A stretch of 64,000 bases of DNA from contig CP136069.1 of NCBI GenBank assembly GCA_032622095.1, forward strand, positions 103,632,278 to 103,696,277, read 5' to 3'. A program made the position numbers and the translations under genes. Positions 58,129-64,000 of this stretch are shown piece after piece; the stretch's first letter is position 1; every line of letters begins with the position of its first letter. The notes below the pieces were generated by a model, which saw only the letters and a program-made list of their open reading frames with translations, ran no database searches and was not told the DNA's origin. This DNA is from Siphonodentalium dalli (lineage: Eukaryota > Mollusca > Scaphopoda > Gadilida > Siphonodentaliidae).

Positions 58129-58656
58129 TAGCTCGATGCCTTGATCACACGCACGTGAATGCTGCCGTGTGCATGCATGCAGCTAATCGGATATTCGTTT
58201 AGTATTAACATGCTTGGAGTTTGTATATAGACCACACATGCCGGACGACACGCGTATCAACGATTTGTTATAATCATGTTTATTTTACAGACTTTATGAC
58301 TCGTTCCCACTCGAGTAGACCGTTCCGCGACAATGAACCGAATCATCTTATCGAATATGCATATATCGTATTGCTCCAAATTATGCAATTCTGGCTTTTT
58401 AAGAGTCATCAGATAATATTGTAACGATTCTATGTTAACCTTATACATCCGTACATGTATCATCACAATGTGCTATGTGTGGCAACACGTGTGTGCCTTC
58501 TTATATGTATGTCGATGGGCCTCTGTGTTGTGTCTATGTAGCACATGTAGTCAGCTTACCAACCTATAACACCATGTTTAAAAAAAATCAAACCAGACCA
58601 TGCGGTTTTGATAAATAACGTATCTTCCTCAAATGAAGCTATATATATATATATAT
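58129..58656. other. Short spacer with no recognised feature
   Basis: No coding or RNA signal; it ends in a TATA tract that abuts the next element. Confidence 0.4.
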
Positions 58657-59369
58657 ACTAGAAGGTGACCCGACTTCGTCCGGGCTATTCAAAAACCAAA
58701 TTTCAAGTCGATAGCTCCACCCGTTTCCGAGATCTGGTCTGCGCATGCACGAAGCTGGCGTCGCACGGGCTCGGTGACCCGATAAAATTCGTATCCGGGG
58801 CAAGATACATATACATACCAAATTTCAAGTCGATAGCTCCACCCGTTTCCGAGATATATAGCACAATGTCATTTGTGGATACCTCGGCCGGTGATGAGTT
58901 AACGCGACATCGGCCGGTTAAGAGTTAACGCGATCACGTCACGATTTGTTGATGGCGTAATATATTTACGCAATGTTTTTCGATGAGCGAAGCATGGTCC
59001 TGTGTTCTTCCCGATAATTAAGGTAGAAACTTTAAACGTACACAGGCGTGTGATACATCATTGGACAGATGAAGCGCCACAGATTCTAACCGTGCAAATT
59101 ATATGACTGGCAATTTATTATTCGCGCTATATCGAATCGATTTGTGAGCACCGAACTGAAATATATTAGCGCAAAACGGAATAAAAACAGATTTGACCTC
59201 GGCACGTGAAAAGTTGAGCTCGGATCTGAAAATTAATAGGCCTATGCCACTTCCCGACAGAAAATACCCCCACATACCAAGTTTCATCGAAATCGGCTCG
59301 GTCGTTTTCGAGTCCATCGCGATCACACACACACACACAGACACACAGATCTTCCAAAATATATAATAG
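58657..59369 (-). mobile_element. Pearl/Helentron-like element (minus)
   Basis: ACTAGAAGGTGACCCGACTT at 58657 is the inverse of the family 3' end, and the head (GATCTTCCAAAATATATAAT) is at 59348-59369. The copy is nearly the exact inverse of 62510-63239, including the block CACAGGCGTGTGATACATCA. It has no coding capacity. Confidence 0.8.
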
Positions 59370-59880
59370 ACAAAAGTGCCCGACAAAAGTACCCGTCAAA
59401 ATCCATCCGGTTTTACCCGATTTGACCTTGAATTGATCATTTTGAAGGTCAAGGTCAGGTCGGGGTCACGATTTGACCCGTCCAAAACACTCAGTGGACA
59501 AAAGTAACCCTATGTATAAAATTTCGTCGAGATCCCATCAAAATTGGCGATTTGACCTTGAATTGACCCGATTTCAAGGTCAATGTCACGTCGCACGGGC
59601 AAATGAATATGCTTATGAGACTCCACATCCGGGGCAAGATACATTCACATAGCAAATTTCAAGTCGATAGCTCCACCCGTTTCCGAGATCTCGTCTGCGC
59701 ATGCGCGAAACGGGCACCGCACGGGCTCGCCAATACGACAACGTTCACCGCCTGGTCAAACTACACACACGTACCAAGTTTCGTCCCGATCGGTCGAGAA
59801 TCGTAGATTTGTATTAATGACAGACAGACAGACAGACAAACAAACAAACATACAGACAGAGGTCTTCAAAATATATATGA
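59370..59880 (-). mobile_element. Pearl/Helentron-like fragments (minus), GACA/CAAA microsatellite
   Basis: A composite of core blocks (CCGGTTTTACCCGATTTGAC, CAAGGTCAGGTCGGGGTCAC) with the TCGATAGCTCCACCCG variant core. It closes with (CAGA)n/(CAAA)n microsatellite and the head TCTTCAAAATATATATGAGA near 59880. Confidence 0.7.
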
Positions 59881-60749
59881 GACTAGAAGGTGGCCCGACT
59901 TCGTCCGGGCTTTGACCTTGAATTGTCTATTTTGAAGGCCAAGGTCAAGTGGGTTCACGATTTTACCCGTCCAAAACACAGTGCCCGAACAAAAGTACCC
60001 GACAAAAGTGTCCGTCGAAATCCATCCGGTTTTACCCGATTTGACATTGAATTGACCATTTTGAAGATCAAGGTCAGGTGGGGGTCAAACACCAACACCC
60101 CAAAAATGGTGGAAATCGGCCCAGCGGATACCGGGAAATCGGCCCAGCGGATACCGAGATACCCTATGCATCAAATTTCGTCCGTACAAATCCGCCAGTT
60201 TAACCCGATTTGATTTCCACTCAAGTATATAAACGCGCCTCATATACACACGCTCATTAATTATCAAGTTTCAACGTAAAGATAAATTACCATCGGTGTC
60301 CGAGATATCGCCAAGACATCTGAAACAGTCAAATGCATCGGCCGGTTAAGCGTTAACGTGATCTAACGTTATGACCTCTAACGACGTCATAGAAGTTACG
60401 CATTGTTTTTATCCTGATGGAAGATGGTACCACTTCTTCTTGATAATTGAGGCAGATAACTAAAACTGATACATACACATTATATATCGTTGGAAAGAGG
60501 AAACACGAAAGATTCTCACAGTGTCATTATTATGACTGGCATTTTATTATTCGCGCTGTTTCGAATCGATTTGTAAGCACCGAACTCAAATGAAAGTCCC
60601 GTAACACAGCGTAAAAACAGATTTGACCTCGGCACGTGAAAAGTTGACCTCGGATCTGAAAATTAATAGGCCTATGTTACTCCTGGCCCGAAAATACCCC
60701 CACATACCAAGTTTCATCGAAATCGGGTCGGCCGTTTTCGAGTTCATCG

Positions 60750-60799
<50 letters not shown>

Positions 60800-60818
60800 A
60801 ACAAACAAACAAACAAAC
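59881..60818 (-). mobile_element. Pearl/Helentron-like element (minus), near-complete inverse of 4691-5621
   Basis: ACTAGAAGGTGGCCCGACTT opens the copy. The sequence then follows the first element of the window in reverse, including the duplicated GGATACCGGGAAATCGGCCC and the block AAACACGAAAGATTCTCACA. It ends in (CA)n and (CAAA)n at 60751-60818. Confidence 0.8.
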
Positions 60819-61190
60819 AGAAGGTGACCCGATTTCGTCCGGGCTTTGACATTGAATTGACCATTTTGAAGGTCAAGGTCAGGTGGGGTCACGATTTGAC
60901 CCGTCCAAAACACACCCTGGAAACAATTACCACTATGGTCCACTAAGTATCAAATTTTGTCAAAATCCGTCTGGCAATTTTCCAACACCAACACCCCAAA
61001 AATGGTGGAAATTGGGCAAGCGGATACCGGGAAATCGGCCCAGCGGATACCGAGATACCCTATGTATCAAATTTCGTCCGTAAAAATCCGCCAGTTTTAC
61101 CCGATTTGATTTCCACTAAAGTATGTAAACGCGCCTCATATACACACGCTCATTAATTACCAAGCTTCAACGTAAAGATAAATTAGCATT
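60819..61190 (-). mobile_element. Pearl/Helentron-like element (minus), truncated
   Basis: AGAAGGTGACCCGATTTCG opens a copy that repeats the GGCCCAGCGGATACCGAGA block and stops matching after CGTAAAGATAAATTA. Confidence 0.7.
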
Positions 61191-61671
61191 GTGTGGTAAA
61201 TTTTAACTAATTATTTTCTCGCAGTCAAAGTTGAACAATTTCGATGTTGTTGACATTGACGGCTTGGGGCCACCGGTAGATTCCATTTCGCAACAACGAA
61301 GTATCATTTCAGCTAAATGGATTCTTGGATGAGATTCCAGATGCGCGGGGTAAATGTAAACAGCTTGAGCCTATGCGTGGTGTGAATATACAAAAAATAA
61401 ATCTATCGACAATAGACCTAAGAATATTAGCTGTAACAAAATTTATATATCAGAAATTGTAATAAATGATATATTTTGGGATAGATGCACGATTTTTAAT
61501 AGCCTGCAAATTGACAATATATATTGTAAATGTTATAATTTTGGGAAAAATACACGATGCGTAATTGCATGCCTGCAAATTGCTAACGTTCGTCGACGTA
61601 TGAATATAGAGTTATCCTCCCTGCATCGCAGTGCTAAATCCGGCGTGATAGCACTGCGGATCCCGAGATAT
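61191..61671. other. Unique island within the transposon cluster
   Basis: Non-repetitive sequence holding the weak exon candidate above. A small duplication (GCCTGCAAATTG near 61502 and 61570) is also present. Confidence 0.4.
61225..61332 (+). CDS. Weak candidate terminal exon
   Basis: TAACTAATTATTTTCTCGCAG ends at 61224 and resembles a branch point, pyrimidine tract and splice acceptor. It is followed by 35 open codons (SKLNNFDVVDIDGLG, then PPVDSISQQRSIISAKWILG) and TGA at 61330. The frame lies in non-repetitive sequence between two transposon copies. I do not recognise the protein, and upstream exons are not identified, so this may be chance. Confidence 0.2.
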   Translation, partial: SKLNNFDVVDIDGLGPPVDSISQQRSIISAKWILG

Positions 61672-61855
61672 GAGTTTTGAAGGTCAAGGTCACGTCGCAC
61701 GGGCAAATCAATAGGCCTATGTTAACCCCCGGCCGAAAATACCCCCACATACCAAGTTTCATCGAAATCGGGTCGGTCGATTTTGAGTTCTTCGATTACA
61801 CACACACAGACACACACACACACACACACACAGATCTTTCAAAATATATAATAGA
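61672..61855 (-). mobile_element. Pearl/Helentron-like head fragment (minus)
   Basis: CACATACCAAGTTTCATCGA and (CA)n lead to the head GATCTTTCAAAATATATAAT, facing the next element head to head across TAGATATATATCTA. Confidence 0.75.
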
Positions 61856-61883
61856 TATATATCTATTATATATTTTTGGAAGA

Positions 61884-61917
<34 letters not shown>

Positions 61918-62484
61918 TGTAATCGATGGACTCGAAAATGGCCCAGCCGATTTCGATGAAACTTGGTATGTGGGGATATTTTCGGCCGGGGACGAACATA
62001 GGCATATTAATTTGTCCGTGCGATGTCACCTTGACCTTGAAATCGGGTCATTTAATTCAAGGTCAAACGCCCGAATATCACGGGATTTCGATGAAACTTG
62101 GTATGTGGGGGTACTTTCTTATGGCGTTCTCATAAGCATATTCATTTGCCCGTGCGACGTGACCTTGACCTTGAAATCGGGTAACTTCAAGGTCAAATCG
62201 CCAATTTTGATGGGATTTCGACGAAATTTGATACGTGGGGTTACTTTTGTTCACCGATTGTTTTGGACGGGTCCAATCGTGACCCCGACCAGACCTTGAC
62301 CTTCAAAATGATAAATTCAGGTCAAATCGGGTAAAACCGGATGGATTTCGACGGGCACGTTTGTCGGGTACTTTTGCCCGGGCAGTGTTTTTGGACTGGT
62401 CAAATCGTGACCCCACTTGACCTTGACCTTCAAAATGGACAATTCAAGGTCAAAGCCCGGACGAAGTCGGGTCACCTTCTAGTA
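61856..62484 (+). mobile_element. Pearl/Helentron-like element (plus)
   Basis: Head TATATATTTTTGGAAGATCT plus (GT)n, then three degenerate core units with GATTTCGATGAAACTTGGTA and GACCTTGACCTTGAAATCGG. The end is CCCGGACGAAGTCGGGTCAC then CTTCTAGT at about 62483. Confidence 0.8.
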
Positions 62485-62509
62485 TATATATATATATATA
62501 TATCTATTA

Positions 62510-63239
62510 TATATTTTGAAAGATCTGTGTGTGTGTGTGTGTGTGTGTGTATCTGTCTGTGTGTAATCGATGGACTCGAAAATGGCCCAGCCGATTTCGA
62601 TGAAACTTGGTATGTGGGGGTATTTTCGGGTCAGGAGTAACATAGGCCTATTGATTTTCAGATCCGAGGTCAACTTTTCACGTGCCGAGGTCAAATCTGT
62701 TTTTACGCCGTTTTGCGCTAATATATTTCAGTTCGGTGCTCACAAATCGATTCGATATAGCGCGAATAATAAATTGCCAGTCATATAATTTGCACGGTTA
62801 GAATCTGTGGCGCTTCATCTTTCCAATGATGCATCACACGCCTGTGTACGTTTAAAGTTTCTACCTTAATTATCGGGAAGAACGCAGGACCATGCTTCGC
62901 TCATCGAAAATCATTGCGTAAATATATTACGCCATCAACATATCGTGACGTGATCGCGTTAACTCTTATCCGGCCGATGTCGCGTTAACCCATCACCGAC
63001 CGAGGTATCCGCAAATGACATTGGGCTATATATCTCGCAAACGGGTGGAGCTATCGACTTGAAATTTGGTATGTGAATGTATCTTGCCCCGGATACCTCG
63101 GATACGAATTTTATCGGGTCGCCGAGCCCGTGCGACGCCAGCTTCGCGCATGCGCAGACCAGATCTCGGAAACGGGTGGAGCAATCGACTTGAAATTTGG
63201 TTTTTGAATAGCCCGGACGAAGTCGGGTCACCTTCTAGT
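62510..63239 (+). mobile_element. Pearl/Helentron-like element (plus)
   Basis: Head TATATATTTTGAAAGATCTG plus (GT)n, interior matching 58657-59369 in inverse, end CCCGGACGAAGTCGGGTCAC then CTTCTAGT. It is inserted in or next to TATA tracts on both sides. Confidence 0.82.
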
Positions 63240-64000
63240 ATATATATATATATCTATATATCTGGGGAAGTGTTATGTTACACCAACACACCACTGCCAC
63301 ATCCCTATAACCGAGTGGATGAATTAGCCGACTAAAGGACAGAACATGTGGTCTTCGGTTGTAGCCTAGTATGTTCGCGGGTAGAGCACGTATAAATATT
63401 TATCTTTTTTCCTGTGATGTTTTGTATAAGAATTATCATTGGAAATTGCTCGCCTGACCGCCACCATGTGCTATGGTGCCCATTTTCTCTGTTGAATGGT
63501 TTGACAGAGGTTAAGACCCCGCCCCAACAAAACAAATACTCTCCCCGAAGACAAATAAATTTATGATGAATGACATGTTATACTCATCATCGGGTCTCGT
63601 GAAAGTTTGCACGAGTGGAGCTATAATCACAACAATTATCTCTGTCTGTGAACAAAGCAAAAACAGCCAGTCCGCATAAAATCATAATAAAATTATAATT
63701 GATCCCTTAATCAGTCAATTCGTCCGGTCCCTTATGTGTTGCGTGGATATTTTGTGGCATCTCGAATTTAGTATTATGAAATACCAGATGAATCAGATGC
63801 GCCATTGGAAATTGTGCCCATAGACGAAGCGTTAGGGAAAGTCAGATGCGACTTGACGCTGAACATCCATAACAATTTTGGTTAGAACCATAAACCAAAC
63901 TCAGGACGGAGATAAGATTCATTTCGGTTAAACATACATATCAATTACAGTATATGCAACCTATACGATAACATAATGAAGTCTTGTGTAAATATTATGC
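63240..64000. other. Right edge, no recognised feature
   Basis: AT-rich sequence after a TATA tract. Short frames without motifs; no RNA gene or repeat boundary identified. Confidence 0.4.

Overview
This window looks like a stretch of a repeat-rich animal genome, most likely a marine invertebrate and perhaps a mollusc or another lophotrochozoan. The grounds are APE-type LINEs, a Penelope-like element, many non-autonomous DNA transposons, a spliced trypsin-like protease exon and abundant (CTGT/ACAG)n-bearing interspersed elements that resemble molluscan 'pearl'/Helentron-associated repeats. The taxon is an inference. There are no bacterial operons, rRNA genes or complete host genes. Only three short pieces look like host coding sequence: a C2H2 zinc-finger fragment (7952-8092 +), a trypsin-like serine protease exon (54318-54495 -) and a weak terminal-exon candidate (61225-61332 +).

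Layout. 1-1936: 5' part of a decayed Penelope-like element on the minus strand, with an SGNH-esterase-like segment upstream of the reverse transcriptase. 1937-4570: a roughly 175-bp satellite, a small retroposon inside it, and a 306-bp tandem pair. 4691-9073: pearl/Helentron-like elements around non-repetitive sequence and the zinc finger. 11850-18659: a 558-bp host segment present twice, separated by a 5'-truncated LINE tail; the second copy is itself split by a 3.5-kb TIR transposon. 19968-21329: a TIR element packed with palindromes. 21897-26440: a LINE (RT ORF on +) flanked by 440-bp identical direct repeats. 26441-30330: a satellite, two foldback MITEs, and an element whose inverted ends are 16-bp minisatellites. 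30377-38611: a second LINE (minus) flanked by 1.9-2.5-kb direct repeats. 41062-43447: a long-TIR element with a 9-bp target duplication. 43611-45229: a third related LINE (minus, 5'-truncated). 45655-50965: a nested set of inverted repeats holding pearl-like arrays. 51053-54291: a TIR element sitting 26 bp inside the intron next to the protease exon. 54496-58128: low-complexity sequence and a 693-bp tandem duplication. 58657-63239: a dense, nested cluster of pearl/Helentron-like elements in both orientations.

The most noteworthy pattern is that three LINE copies sharing a similar 3' tail (AATAAAGA plus TATA repeats) each lie exactly between two copies of the neighbouring host sequence (about 0.56, 0.44 and 1.9-2.5 kb). 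This has the geometry of a target-site duplication but is far longer than usual. The two copies whose RT core is present also carry QADD or LADD in place of the usual YADD at the reverse-transcriptase active site.
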